In this document: positions 35,978 to 46,728 of the stretch, piece by piece
How the letters are laid out: each line of letters starts with the position of its first letter
How positions within the stretch are numbered: position 1 is the stretch's first letter
Program-made: the position numbers and the translations under genes
From: Neorhizobium galegae
Lineage (GTDB): Bacteria > Pseudomonadota > Alphaproteobacteria > Rhizobiales > Rhizobiaceae
Assembly (NCBI RefSeq): GCF_021391675.1
Contig: NZ_CP090095.1
Location: forward strand, 2,299,501 to 2,363,500
DNA length: 64,000 nt
Reading direction: 5' to 3'
The notes under the pieces: model-generated
The model's database searches: none
Told to the model about the DNA's origin: nothing
The model's input: the letters and a program-made list of their open reading frames with translations, nothing else

Positions 35978-36115
35978 ACCCATCTCGTGCTGTTTCGAAT
36001 CACTCGCGATTCTGCCAGAAACCCGGCTTTTTCGCGATGCCGCATGGAAACGGTCGTTTTTCACCAATGCTGCGCCGATCGGGCCATGGCAAGCTTGCGA
36101 GGCTGAAGGAACCGG

Positions 36116-37012
36116 ATGAAACAAAGCATGTCCACAGTTCATTTCGTTTTCGGCACGGTTCTTGCTCTTCTGTCAACTCTTGCCACTGTGCGGGCAGAAG
36201 CGCAGGAAGGGCCGATAAAGCCTTTCAAGGACGAGCTGTTTTCGCAGATGACGGTGCAGCAATCCTCGGACGGCGGCGCCTACGAGGTAATAGACTACCA
36301 GGAAATGCGCGACATCAACGGCCGCGACCGCGAGCCGGCGCGGCGCGTCAAGGACGAGTATGTTTCCCTGGGCGTCAGGCGCTATCAGCAGAACGAGACG
36401 CTGAACCTTTCCGGGCGCCGGCTCGATGTCACCAGGGTGGGACAGCCGGACGGCGCCGCCTTCACGGTGATCTTCATCCACGGACGCGGCGGCGACCGTC
36501 GGCTCGGCGTCAACGACTATACGTTCGGCGGCAATTTCAACCGCCTGAAGAACCTCGTCACCGGCAATGGCGGCACCTATTATTCGCCGAGCGTCACCTC
36601 GTTCGACGACCAAGGGGTTGCCGATATCGCGGCGCTGATCCGCTACGCCTCCGATCAGTCGTCGGGACGGCCGGTGATCCTCGCCTGCGCGTCGATGGGC
36701 GGCTTCATCTGCCAGGGCATCAGCCGCGACGCACAGGCCGTGCGGTATCTGAAGGGCGTGGCACTGCTCGGCGGCCCGCCGGACCCGGAATTGCCGAAAT
36801 CGCCTCTGGCAAAGCGCAGGCTGCCCATTTATTTCGCGCATGGCGGCAGCGACAGCGTCTACAAGTTCGAGGATCAGGAAGCGGTCTATCGCAAGCTGAA
36901 GGCCGCGCGCTACCCGACCCGGTTCACGCTGTTTGCAAGCGGCAGCCACGGCACGCCGATCCGGATGGTCGATTGGAGGAAGGTCCTGAATTTTCTGCTG
37001 ACCGGCCACTGA
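36116..37012 (+). CDS. Secreted alpha/beta hydrolase
   Basis: The 298-aa protein has a signal peptide (VFGTVLALLSTLATVRAEA) and an alpha/beta-hydrolase core. The oxyanion HG motif reads VIFIHGRGGDR. The nucleophile elbow reads ACASMGGFICQG, a CxSxG variant with the Ser in the usual place, and the C-terminal His sits in SGSHGTPIRM. It is probably a periplasmic esterase or peptidase-like hydrolase; the substrate is unknown. The ATG follows GAAGGA. It starts 139 bp from parE on the opposite strand and precedes tpiA. Confidence 0.82.
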   Translation: MKQSMSTVHFVFGTVLALLSTLATVRAEAQEGPIKPFKDELFSQMTVQQSSDGGAYEVIDYQEMRDINGRDREPARRVKDEYVSLGVRRYQQNETLNLSGRRLDVTRVGQPDGAAFTVIFIHGRGGDRRLGVNDYTFGGNFNRLKNLVTGNGGTYYSPSVTSFDDQGVADIAALIRYASDQSSGRPVILACASMGGFICQGISRDAQAVRYLKGVALLGGPPDPELPKSPLAKRRLPIYFAHGGSDSVYKFEDQEAVYRKLKAARYPTRFTLFASGSHGTPIRMVDWRKVLNFLLTGH

Positions 37013-37156
37013 AAGACCGCTCGTTAACCAAGGTCCTGAACCAAAACCTGTCTTTTGCATACCAATTCACGCAGGATATGTCTAAAACCAGTTTCCCGAA
37101 TAGACGGAGGCCTCGGTTTTGCTGGTCGGAACCGAACGGAGAGGAATTATTTGCCT

Positions 37157-37927
37157 ATGACGCCTGATGTGCGCCCGCTCGTTGCCGGAAACTGGAAGAT
37201 GAACGGCACCCGCGAGTTCCTGACCGAAATCAAGACGATTGCCGATGGTGTGATAGGACCGTTGTCGGAAAAGGTCGATACGCTGATCTGCCCGCCGGCG
37301 ACGCTGCTCTATGTCGCAACCGCCCTGGCGACCGACAGTCCGCTTGAAATCGGCGGCCAGGATTGCCACCAGAACATGTGCGGCGCCCATACCGGCGATA
37401 TTTCCGCGGAGATGATCGCCGACTGCTTCGGCACCTATGTGATCGTCGGGCATTCCGAACGCCGCGCCGACCATGCCGAAACCGATCATCTGGTCCGCGC
37501 CAAGGCGGAGGCGGCCTATGCCGCCGACCTGACGGCGATCATCTGCATCGGCGAAACCGGCGACGAACGCGACGCATACCAGACCCTCGATATCCTGAAA
37601 CGCCAGATTTTCGGCTCGCTGCCCCTGTCGGCAAACGCCGCCAACACTGTCGTCGCCTATGAACCGATCTGGGCGATCGGCACCGGACTGACGCCGACCG
37701 TCAAGGATATCGAAATCGCCCATGCCTTCATGCGGGCAGAACTTATTCAGCGGTTCGGCGACGAAGGCAGACAGATGCGCATTCTCTATGGCGGTTCGGT
37801 CAAGCCGGGCAATGCCAGGGAGTTGATGGGCGTCGAGAATGTCGACGGCGCACTGATCGGCGGCGCGAGCTTGAAAGCCGAGGACTTTCTCGCCATCTAT
37901 CGGGTCTATGAGGGACTGACGGCCTAA
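37157..37927 (+). CDS. tpiA: Triose-phosphate isomerase
   Basis: TpiA interconverts dihydroxyacetone phosphate and glyceraldehyde-3-phosphate. The 256-aa barrel has the catalytic Lys in VAGNWKMNG, His in [11 protein letters not shown] and Glu in [12 protein letters not shown], plus the phosphate loop [11 protein letters not shown] and [10 protein letters not shown]. Length is normal. The ATG at 37157 has AGGAAT upstream. secG follows after 96 bp, then pyrG, an order common in rhizobia. Confidence 0.97.
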   Translation: MTPDVRPLVAGNWKMNGTREFLTEIKTIADGVIGPLSEKVDTLICPPATLLYVATALATDSPLEIGGQDCHQNMCGAHTGDISAEMIADCFGTYVIVGHSERRADHAETDHLVRAKAEAAYAADLTAIICIGETGDERDAYQTLDILKRQIFGSLPLSANAANTVVAYEPIWAIGTGLTPTVKDIEIAHAFMRAELIQRFGDEGRQMRILYGGSVKPGNARELMGVENVDGALIGGASLKAEDFLAIYRVYEGLTA

Positions 37928-38023
37928 AGCTTTTTGATAAGGGCTTGGAATGCACGCGAGCCTCATGTAAAGAGCCGCCAATCTTCTTCTATTGCCTCGT
38001 CGAGGGGCAGGGATCTTTAATTC

Positions 38024-38485
38024 ATGCAGACCGTTCTGATCGTTATTCATCTCATGATCGTGCTGGCGCTCGTCGGCGTAGTGCTGATCCAGCGCTCCGA
38101 AGGCGGCGGGCTCGGCATCGGCGGCGGCTCCGGCTTCATGTCGGCACGCGGCACCGCCAATGCGCTGACCCGCACGACCGCCATCCTCGCGACGCTGTTC
38201 TTCATCACCTCGCTGGCACTCGGCATCCTGGCGCGGTACGAATCCCGCCCGAGCGACATCCTGAACCGCATCCCGCAGAGCCAGCAGGGCACCGGCGGCG
38301 GCATTCTCGACCAGCTCGGCCCGGCGCCTGCGCCCGCTCCGGCAGGCAACGGCGTTCCGTCCGGCTCCGGCGCATCCGCTCCGTCAGCCCCGGCAACCGG
38401 CGCTGCGCCTGCAACGCAGGCTCCTGCGGCGCCCGCGACCGGTTCGGCTCCGGCCGCACCGACGGGTGTTCCGACCGGCCAATAA
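38024..38485 (+). CDS. secG: Protein translocase subunit SecG
   Basis: SecG is the small partner of SecYE in the inner-membrane translocon. Residues 1-75 hold the two membrane segments and the family motif (VLIVIHLMIVLALVGVVLIQ, then RSEGGGLGIGGGSGF). The last ~65 residues are a low-complexity Ala/Pro/Gly tail, as in other alphaproteobacterial SecG. An intrinsic terminator follows 22 bp after the stop. Confidence 0.95.
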   Translation: MQTVLIVIHLMIVLALVGVVLIQRSEGGGLGIGGGSGFMSARGTANALTRTTAILATLFFITSLALGILARYESRPSDILNRIPQSQQGTGGGILDQLGPAPAPAPAGNGVPSGSGASAPSAPATGAAPATQAPAAPATGSAPAAPTGVPTGQ

Positions 38486-38507
38486 GGCTCGGTCAACGTT
38501 TCAAGCT

Positions 38508-38538
38508 CCGGCAGGCCAAAAGCCTGCCGGTTTTATTT
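38508..38538 (+). terminator. Intrinsic terminator of secG (tpiA-secG unit)
   Basis: The perfect 9-bp stem CCGGCAGGC/GCCTGCCGG has a CAAAA loop and is followed by TTTTATTTT. Confidence 0.9.
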
Positions 38539-38566
38539 TGTGAAGATTCCACAGCCGTTTTTATAA

Positions 38567-40249
<1,683 letters not shown>

Positions 40250-40264
40250 GGATATGAGACAAAA

Positions 40265-40290
40265 GGCAGGATCCCGCATCCTGCCTTTTT
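40265..40290 (+). terminator. Intrinsic terminator of pyrG
   Basis: The 8-bp stem GGCAGGAT/ATCCTGCC has a CCCGC loop and is followed by TTTTT. Confidence 0.92.
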
Positions 40291-40379
40291 GCCATCAGGC
40301 GGAGATTTTCGCTCTGGCGGCACTGCCGCGACATCCCCTATGCTCGCCGGAATTGCTCTTTTCATTTCAGCGGTGCGAT

Positions 40380-41150
40380 ATGGGTATTTTCGACAGATTT
40401 TCTCTTAACGGACGCGTGGCGCTGGTGACAGGCAGCGGCCGAGGGCTTGGCCTGCAGATGGCGACGGCTCTGGCGGAGGCCGGCGCGCATGTCGTGGTCA
40501 GCGGCCGCTCGAGCGAGATGCTCGAACAGGCAGTGGCTTCCATCACCGGTGCGGGCGGCAAGGCGAGTGCTGCTGCCTTCGACGTCGCAGATCTCGATGC
40601 CGGACGCGAGACGATCGCCAGGCTTCATGCAGATCATGGCCGGCTGGATATCCTGATCAACAATGTCGGCGCCCGTGACCGGCGCCCGTTTGCAGCATTC
40701 AGCGATGCCGAAATCCTGAACCTGATCCAGACCGACCTGCTCTCGGCAATCGCGCTGTCGCGCAATGCCGCTGATATCATGAAGGCTCAGGGCCATGGCC
40801 GTCTCATCTCGATCACGTCGATCATCGGCAGCATGGCCCGTCCCGGCGACGCCATCTATCCTATCGCCAAACAGGGCCTGACCGGCTTGGTCCGAAGCCT
40901 TGCGGCCGAATACGGCCCGTTCGGCGTCACCAGCAATGCGATTGCGCCGGGAATGTTCGCCACAGAGACCAATGCGGGGATTTCCGCGGATCCCGACATG
41001 ATCGCATTCATGCGCCAGCGCGTGCCGCTGCAGCGCTGGGGCCAGCCCGAAGAGATCGCCGGCGCCGCATTGTTCCTGGCAAGCGACGCCGGCTCCTTCG
41101 TCAACGGCCATGTGCTGACCGTCGACGGCGGCATGTCCATCCAAATGTGA
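40380..41150 (+). CDS. Short-chain dehydrogenase/reductase
   Basis: This 256-aa classical SDR uses NAD(P)H: the nucleotide motif TGSGRGLGLQMA, the NNVG motif in ILINNVGARD, and the catalytic Ser/Tyr/Lys (ITSIIGSMA, then YPIAKQGLTG). The C-terminus ends DGGMSIQM, usual for the family. It resembles the gluconate 5-dehydrogenase and 3-oxoacyl-ACP reductase-like groups, but the substrate cannot be fixed. It is followed by the convergent citrate synthase-like gene after 7 bp. Confidence 0.9.
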   Translation: MGIFDRFSLNGRVALVTGSGRGLGLQMATALAEAGAHVVVSGRSSEMLEQAVASITGAGGKASAAAFDVADLDAGRETIARLHADHGRLDILINNVGARDRRPFAAFSDAEILNLIQTDLLSAIALSRNAADIMKAQGHGRLISITSIIGSMARPGDAIYPIAKQGLTGLVRSLAAEYGPFGVTSNAIAPGMFATETNAGISADPDMIAFMRQRVPLQRWGQPEEIAGAALFLASDAGSFVNGHVLTVDGGMSIQM

Positions 41151-41157
41151 TCGCCAG

Positions 41158-42249
41158 TCACGCCGCCTGGGGCAGGGGGCCGACATAGACCGAGCGGGGC
41201 CGGATCAGCCGGCCTTCCAGCGCCTGTTCGCGGGCATGGGCGATCCAGCCGACCGTGCGGCCGATGGCAAAGACGCCGGTGAAGGCAGCCCGCGGAAATT
41301 TCAGCGCATCGAGCAGCAGGGCCGTGTAGAACTCGACATTGACGTCGAGCGGCCGGTCCGGCTTACGCTCCCTAAGAACGGCGAGTGCCGCCTGCTCGAC
41401 GGCTTCGGCGAGCCGGATGCGGTCCGGGTCCACCTGTCCGGTCATGACCAAGGGACGCAATGCACCTTGCAGCGCATCGGCGCGGGGATCGCGGACGCGG
41501 TAGATACGGTGGCCGAACCCCATCAGACGCTCGCGGCGATCGACCGCCTGACCGAGCCAGGTCCTGGCATTGTCCTCGCTGCCGATCGCATCCAGCATGT
41601 CGAGCACCGGTCCCGGCGCACCACCATGCAACGGTCCCTTGAGCGCGCTGATGGCAGCCAGCACCGATGAAGTGAGGCCTGCCCCGGTCGAGGCGACGAC
41701 GCGCGAGGCGAAGGTCGAGGCATTCAGTCCGTGATCCGCAATCGTCACCAGATAGGCGTCCAGCGCTGCGATCTGTTCACGCGTCGGCAGGCTGGCGTTC
41801 AGCATGGCGAGGATATCGGCGGACTGGGAAAGCGACGGGCTGGGCGCCACCGGCGTTTCTCCCTTCTGGAGCCTCAGCACGCCCGGCAGGAAGACGGCGG
41901 GAGCGGCCAGCAGTCGGAGCGTCGTTTCGAAATCTTCGCCGTCCGGCAACCGCGCGATCAGGGCGCGCATGGCATCGACTGGCGGCAGGTTCAGAAGCGC
42001 GGCATCTGCCCCGCGCACATGCGCAAAAACTTCGGCGCGGGCCTGACCGAGGCGCGCCTTGAGATCGGCCGCCGTGACGGAACGCTCCAGGAAACCATCC
42101 AGGAGCAGCGCTGCAGCGTCTTCATAGGTCGCGCGCTCGACGAGCAGGTCGAGAGATACGCCGCGAATGACGAGGCGGCCCGCTTCTCCGTCCACGTCCG
42201 AAAGCCGGGTTTCGGCGGCGATGACATCTTCAAGTCCGTTGTTTTTCAT
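41158..42249 (-). CDS. Citrate synthase-family protein with Glu in place of the catalytic Asp
   Basis: The 363-aa protein is a short citrate/2-methylcitrate synthase relative. His208 (GPLHGGAPG) and His247 (MGFGHRIYRVRDPRAD) match the two catalytic His. The third catalytic position reads VNVEFYTALL with Glu306 instead of Asp, so the enzyme may be slow or use another acyl-CoA. The CoA-contacting Arg is in GRTVGWIAHARE. The start ATG 42249 has an excellent AAAGGAG site. It is divergent from a second, HTH-fused synthase gene; two palindromes lie in the 73-bp gap or at its edge. Confidence 0.88.
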   Translation of the reverse strand: MKNNGLEDVIAAETRLSDVDGEAGRLVIRGVSLDLLVERATYEDAAALLLDGFLERSVTAADLKARLGQARAEVFAHVRGADAALLNLPPVDAMRALIARLPDGEDFETTLRLLAAPAVFLPGVLRLQKGETPVAPSPSLSQSADILAMLNASLPTREQIAALDAYLVTIADHGLNASTFASRVVASTGAGLTSSVLAAISALKGPLHGGAPGPVLDMLDAIGSEDNARTWLGQAVDRRERLMGFGHRIYRVRDPRADALQGALRPLVMTGQVDPDRIRLAEAVEQAALAVLRERKPDRPLDVNVEFYTALLLDALKFPRAAFTGVFAIGRTVGWIAHAREQALEGRLIRPRSVYVGPLPQAA

Positions 42250-42291
42250 GGGTGTTTCTCCTTTACGTGAAGGATGATCGGACCTAGTCTT

Positions 42292-42320
42292 ATTGACGTC
42301 AATCTTGATGCAATCGATCA
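42292..42320. promoter_or_regulatory. Palindromes between the divergent citrate synthase genes
   Basis: ATTGACGTCAAT (42292-42303) is a perfect 12-bp palindrome. TTGAT-N7-ATCAA (about 42304-42320) follows directly. Both lie in the shared promoter region, just before the HTH-fused gene. They are candidate operators for that protein's own DNA-binding domain. Confidence 0.5.
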
Positions 42321-42322
42321 AT

Positions 42323-43471
42323 ATGAACATGCTCTGGATCACCGCCGAAGAAGCGCTCTCCCGCCTCGGGACCAAACCGCAGACGCTTTATGCCAATGTC
42401 AGCCGCGGCCGCATCCGCGCGAAGCCGGATCCAGCCGATCCGCGCCGCAGCCTCTATCAGGCCGACGACGTCAAGCGCCTTTCGGAACGGCATGCGGGGC
42501 GGCGACAATCGGCGGCGGTGGCAGCGGACGCGATCCGCTGGGGCGATCCGGTCCTGCCGACGACAATCTCGACGATTTCCAACGAGCGGCTTTTCTATCG
42601 CGGCCGCGATGCTGTCGAGCTGTGCGAACATGCGAGGCTGGAAGAGGTCGCCGCACTTCTCTGGGATACGGAAAACGTTCTGGTTACGGCGGGCAGGGCA
42701 GGGCATAGCGGCTCCCCCCGCATGGCTGCGGCCTTTGCCGGGCTTGCCTGCCGCGTTATGATCGACCTGCCGGCTCTGCGGCGGAAACCCTTCATCCTGC
42801 GCGCCGAAGCAGCCGACGTGCTATCGACAATTGCCACGGCGCTTGCGCCTTGGCCGGAACCGCTGCCCCTGCATGAGCGGCTGGCGCTCGGCTGGCAGCG
42901 TCCCGATGCGGCCGAACCGATCCGCAGGGCACTGGTGCTGGCGGCCGAACATGAACTCAACGTTTCCGCCTTCGCGGCGCGCGTAACGGCGTCGTCGGGT
43001 GCCGCACTCTCCGCTGCGACGCTTTCGGGCCTTGCGACGCTGACGGGTCCGCGGCATGGCGGCGCCTGGACCAGCGTACCGGTGCTCGCGGAAAAGGCGG
43101 CGTCCGTCGGCGTGCGGGAGGCGATCCGCAGCATGTTATCCTCGGAAGGCGTCGTCAGGCCCTTCGGCCACCGGCTCTATCCGCATGGCGATCCGCGGGC
43201 ACGGGCGCTGATGGCGAGTTTCGAGGCGCCGCCGCTCTACGCCTCACTTGCCGAGGCCGGGGAGGAACTGCTCGGCGAGCCGATCAACATCGATTTCGCA
43301 CTGGCATCGCTTGCCGCGACCTTCCAGCTTCCGGAAGACGCACCGCTCGTGATCTTTGCGCTTTCGCGCACCGCCGGCTGGCTGGCGCATGCCATGGAGC
43401 AGGTCGAGAGCGGACACCTGATCCGGCCACGGGCGCGTTATGCGGGCCCCGGTAGCGAATCCGGTGCATAG
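42323..43471 (+). CDS. Citrate synthase with N-terminal helix-turn-helix domain
   Basis: This 382-aa fusion has an excisionase/MerR-like HTH at residues ~4-57 (ITAEEALSRLGTKPQTLYAN, then VSRGRIRAKPDP and LYQADDVKRLSE). A complete citrate synthase fold follows (~70-375). All three catalytic residues are kept: His245 (GPRHGGA), His283 (RPFGHRLYPHGDPRA) and Asp324 (INIDFALA), as is the Arg of LSRTAGWLAHAMEQ. It may be both enzyme and DNA-binding sensor of acyl-CoA or oxaloacetate. The start is uncertain (ATGs at 42308, 42323 and 42329, no clear ribosome-binding site). It is divergent from the second synthase gene. Confidence 0.88.
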   Translation: MNMLWITAEEALSRLGTKPQTLYANVSRGRIRAKPDPADPRRSLYQADDVKRLSERHAGRRQSAAVAADAIRWGDPVLPTTISTISNERLFYRGRDAVELCEHARLEEVAALLWDTENVLVTAGRAGHSGSPRMAAAFAGLACRVMIDLPALRRKPFILRAEAADVLSTIATALAPWPEPLPLHERLALGWQRPDAAEPIRRALVLAAEHELNVSAFAARVTASSGAALSAATLSGLATLTGPRHGGAWTSVPVLAEKAASVGVREAIRSMLSSEGVVRPFGHRLYPHGDPRARALMASFEAPPLYASLAEAGEELLGEPINIDFALASLAATFQLPEDAPLVIFALSRTAGWLAHAMEQVESGHLIRPRARYAGPGSESGA

Positions 43472-43563
43472 CGTCCGTTAAAGGCCGGAGGCCTCCACGG
43501 CTGACATGACACCATCACAATAACTCCTTTATCCTGACGGGGAATCACGGGTGAACATGGACG

Positions 43564-43989
43564 ATGTTGGGTAGTAATTTCAGCTTGAGTTTGAGCCTGT
43601 TCGTGGCACAGGGGCGCGAGCGCGACACGGCCGAGTTCTACAAGAACGTCTTCGGCGCCACGGAAACGAATTCCTATGAAATGCTGCGCCTCACGATGAT
43701 CGAGCTGCAGCTCGGACCGATCGGCATCGTCGTCTGCGGATCGGATCCGGAACGGGAGGCCGCGCCTTCCTATCAGGGGCCTTACCATCCGAAAAACGAC
43801 GGTGCCGTCAGCACGATCTTCCAGCTGACGGTGCCGGATGTCGAAAGCGTCGTCGAGGCGGCGTTCCAATTCGGCGGCATGATGCGTGACAGGATCCAGA
43901 CGGACATGGACGGCCGGCAGGTGGCCTCGATCTTCGATCCTGCAGGCCATGTATGGGTGTTGACCGAACAGGAACCGGAAGAGGAATAG
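43564..43989 (+). CDS. VOC-superfamily (PhnB/glyoxalase-like) protein
   Basis: The 141-aa protein has the PhnB-type VOC pattern: LFVAQGRERDTAEFYKNVFG at the start and VASIFDPAGHVWVLTEQEPE at the end. The two beta-alpha-beta-beta-beta units would form a metal-centred cavity. PhnB-like members have no settled activity. The start ATG 43564 has no good ribosome-binding site, and the preceding 92 bp contain no other gene. It converges on the photolyase gene. Confidence 0.82.
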   Translation: MLGSNFSLSLSLFVAQGRERDTAEFYKNVFGATETNSYEMLRLTMIELQLGPIGIVVCGSDPEREAAPSYQGPYHPKNDGAVSTIFQLTVPDVESVVEAAFQFGGMMRDRIQTDMDGRQVASIFDPAGHVWVLTEQEPEEE

Positions 43990-44013
43990 TCTCGCCTTGG
44001 CCGTTCGGCTCGA

Positions 44014-45447
44014 TCAACGGATGTCGCGATAGGCAGCCAGTGCCCGGTCGCGGGCAAAAGCGTGATCGACGATCGGCTTCGGATAGGTCTTTCCGAGCTC
44101 GATGCCCGCCTTTTCCAGGACATGCTCTGGCGCTTCGAAAGGCTTGTGGACGTATTTGCGATCCAGTCTTGCCAATTCCGGTAGATATTCCCGGACGTAA
44201 TCGCCATCCGGGTCGAATTTCTCGCCCTGCAGGACGGGGTTGAAGATCCGGAAAAACGGCGAGGCATCGGCGCCGGAACCCGCCACCCATTGCCAGCTGG
44301 CCGAATTGTTCGCCGGGTCGGCATCGACCAGCGTGTCGCGAAACCATCTTTCGCCCTTGCGCCAGTCGATCATCAGGTCCTTAATCAGGAAGGACGCGGT
44401 GATCATGCGGACGCGATTGTGCATGAAACCGGTGCGCCAGAGCTGGCGCATGCCGGCATCGACGATCGGATAGCCGGTCATGCCCATCGTCCAGGCGTGA
44501 AACTCCCCCGGGTCGTATCCCCATTTGAAGCGGTCGAACCTGTCGTCCCAGTTCCTGTCGTGAAGTTCGGGGAATTCGGTCAGCAGATTGTAGCAGAAGT
44601 CCCGCCAGGCGAGCTCGCGGCGGAAATGGGCAACATCCTCCGACGCCTTGGAGGGCAGGCCCCGGACGGCGTGCCAGATGCGAGCTGGCGAGACTTCGCC
44701 ATGCGCCAGGTGTGGCGAGAGGAGGGACGTGGCATCGATCGACGGCAGATCGCGGCCGCGCTTGTAGTCGTGCAGCTCGCGATCGACGAAATCGCGCAGT
44801 TTCTCCTGTGCTCCTGCTTCACCCGGTACCCACATCTTTCCAAACTCCGCGGCCCAATCGGGTTTCGTCGGCAGCAAGGCCCAGTGATCGAGGTTTTCGG
44901 ACGGCGGCAGGTGCTGGGGCGAGAGGATTTTCGTTGGCGTGTCGATGGGCTCGTGCGGCTCGCCCGCCTTCTGGAGCGCATTCCAGAATGGCGTAAACAC
45001 CTTGAAGGCGTTTCCCGTACCGGTGCGGATGGATTTCGGCTCGTGCAGGAGCTGGCCGTGGAAGGCGCGGATAGCGATGTCGTGCTTTTTCAGCTCAATG
45101 GCGATGCCCCGGTCGAACAGCGTCCGCTCATAGGCGCGGTTGACGAAGACGGTTTTTGCATCGGCCTTGCGGGCGAGATCGGCGAGCACGTCCTCCGCCT
45201 TGCCGGAGATGAGGATGAGGTCACTGCCCAGAGACCTCAGCGATTCCTTGAGTGCTGCCAGCGAGTGGTGCAGCCACCAGGCCTGTGCGGCACCGAGCGG
45301 CCCGACGTTCAGGTGTGCCGGCTCGCGGATATAGACCGGGATGACCGGGCCTCCGGCCTCGATCGCAGCGTGCAGTGCCGGGTTGTCGTCGAGACGCAGA
45401 TCCTTGCGGAACCAGAGGATGGCGGGGGCCGGCTTTTCAAGAGACAC
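44014..45447 (-). CDS. phr: Deoxyribodipyrimidine photolyase (class I CPD photolyase)
   Basis: This 477-aa light-driven enzyme splits cyclobutane pyrimidine dimers using FAD and an antenna pigment. The N-terminal alpha/beta antenna domain begins ILWFRKDLRLDDNPALHAAI. The FAD domain has LAWRDFCYNLLTEFPEL, GYPIVDAGMRQLWRTGFMHN and the WQWVAGSGADASPFFRIFNP signature with the conserved Asn. Start is GTG 45447 with CGGAGAAG upstream. It is 63 bp downstream of moeA on the same strand; in many rhizobia lexA sits there instead (from memory). No LexA box is evident. Confidence 0.95.
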   Translation of the reverse strand: MSLEKPAPAILWFRKDLRLDDNPALHAAIEAGGPVIPVYIREPAHLNVGPLGAAQAWWLHHSLAALKESLRSLGSDLILISGKAEDVLADLARKADAKTVFVNRAYERTLFDRGIAIELKKHDIAIRAFHGQLLHEPKSIRTGTGNAFKVFTPFWNALQKAGEPHEPIDTPTKILSPQHLPPSENLDHWALLPTKPDWAAEFGKMWVPGEAGAQEKLRDFVDRELHDYKRGRDLPSIDATSLLSPHLAHGEVSPARIWHAVRGLPSKASEDVAHFRRELAWRDFCYNLLTEFPELHDRNWDDRFDRFKWGYDPGEFHAWTMGMTGYPIVDAGMRQLWRTGFMHNRVRMITASFLIKDLMIDWRKGERWFRDTLVDADPANNSASWQWVAGSGADASPFFRIFNPVLQGEKFDPDGDYVREYLPELARLDRKYVHKPFEAPEHVLEKAGIELGKTYPKPIVDHAFARDRALAAYRDIR

Positions 45448-45510
45448 GGTCTTCTCCGTTCAGGGCATGGCTGCCCCAAGGTACGGATTTCGAAAAGGAT
45501 CGGATCACCG

Positions 45511-46725
45511 TCAGGGGCGGATCAGCAGGATCGGGCAGGGGGCGCCGGCCGGCAGTTCCGGCGCGTGCGCCGGGCGGATGATGAGGCCGTCGGAATGGGC
45601 GAAGATCTTCATCATCGACGAGTCCTGCTTCTCGAACGCCTCGGCGACCAGATTGCCGTCGCGGTCCCTCGTCAACCTGGCGCGCAGATAATCCTGGCGC
45701 TGGTCGTTGGCTGCAAGCCTGTGTGCCATGATACCCTGCACCTCGCGGCGCCTTTCCGGCAGGCGAGCGAGCTTGCGGATCAGGGGTTCAAGGAAGAGCA
45801 TGCTGGTGACAAGGCTTGCGACCGGATTGCCCGGCAGGCCGAGAACCTGCATTTCGCCGAGCGCGCCGACCATCAGCGGCTTGCCCGGCCGCATGGCGAT
45901 GCGCCAGAAATCCAGTTCCATGCCGGATGCCTTCAGCGTCGATTGTACCAGATCATGATCGCCGACCGAGGCTCCACCAAGGGTCACCAGCACGTCGGCC
46001 TCGGCCGCACGGGCCTTGTCGATGGCTGCGGCGATATCTTCAGGCCGGTCGCGGACGATGCCGAGATCGAGGACCTCGCCGCCATTGTCGCGCACCAGGG
46101 CCGAAACGCCGAAGGTGTTGGAGGCGATGATCTGCGCTCTTCCGGGTGTGTCGCCGGGCGGAACAAGCTCGTCGCCGGTTGCCAGGATTGCCACGCGCGG
46201 ACGACGGTAGACGGGAAGCGCCGCATGGTTCATTGCGGCGGCGACCGTCAGGTGCGAGAAGTCGAGCACCGCGCCAGACGGCAGGACCGCTTCGCCCTCG
46301 GCAAAATCCTGGCCGCGGGGGCGGACATGCCGGCCCTTCACCACTTCGAACTTGGTGCGAATCCGGTCGCCCTCGAGCTTTTCGGCATCTTCCTGGATGA
46401 GGATGGAGTCGGCGCCGTCCGGTACCGGGGCGCCGGTGAAGATGCGCGCAGTCTCGCCCTTGCCAACCGTGCCTTCGAAGGCGTGGCCGGCGGCGGCGGT
46501 ACCGATCACGGTCAGTTCGGCCCCGATCGCCGGTGCGTCGGAAGCCTTGAGCGCATAGCCATCCATGGCAGACGCGTCGAAGGGAGGCTGGGTGAGGCGG
46601 GCAACGAGGTCCGTCGCAAGGACTCGGCCGTTCGCTTCGCCAAGAGCGACCGTCTCCACCGTGCCGATCGGATTGGCCTTGCCGAGCAGGCGGTTCTTCG
46701 CTTCGGAAACGGGCAGCAGCGCCAT
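45511..46725 (-). CDS. moeA: Molybdopterin molybdenumtransferase MoeA
   Basis: MoeA inserts molybdate into adenylylated molybdopterin to finish Mo-cofactor synthesis. The 404 aa include the substrate-contact regions (PPFDASAMDGYALKASD near residue 60), the MoCF_biosynth domain (RPRVAILATGDELVPPGDT, then VLVTLGGASVGDHDLVQ) and the C-terminal beta domain ending PCPILLIRP. The ATG is 3 bp after the moaC stop and has a GGAGGACTGAG site. Order trpD-trpC-moaC-moeA is one continuous minus-strand unit. Confidence 0.95.
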   Translation of the reverse strand: MALLPVSEAKNRLLGKANPIGTVETVALGEANGRVLATDLVARLTQPPFDASAMDGYALKASDAPAIGAELTVIGTAAAGHAFEGTVGKGETARIFTGAPVPDGADSILIQEDAEKLEGDRIRTKFEVVKGRHVRPRGQDFAEGEAVLPSGAVLDFSHLTVAAAMNHAALPVYRRPRVAILATGDELVPPGDTPGRAQIIASNTFGVSALVRDNGGEVLDLGIVRDRPEDIAAAIDKARAAEADVLVTLGGASVGDHDLVQSTLKASGMELDFWRIAMRPGKPLMVGALGEMQVLGLPGNPVASLVTSMLFLEPLIRKLARLPERRREVQGIMAHRLAANDQRQDYLRARLTRDRDGNLVAEAFEKQDSSMMKIFAHSDGLIIRPAHAPELPAGAPCPILLIRP

Positions 46726-46728
46726 TTC

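Noticed and set aside
45448..45510. LexA box upstream of phr
   Set aside because: No GAAC-N7-GAAC or GTTC-N7-GTTC arrangement is present in the gap.
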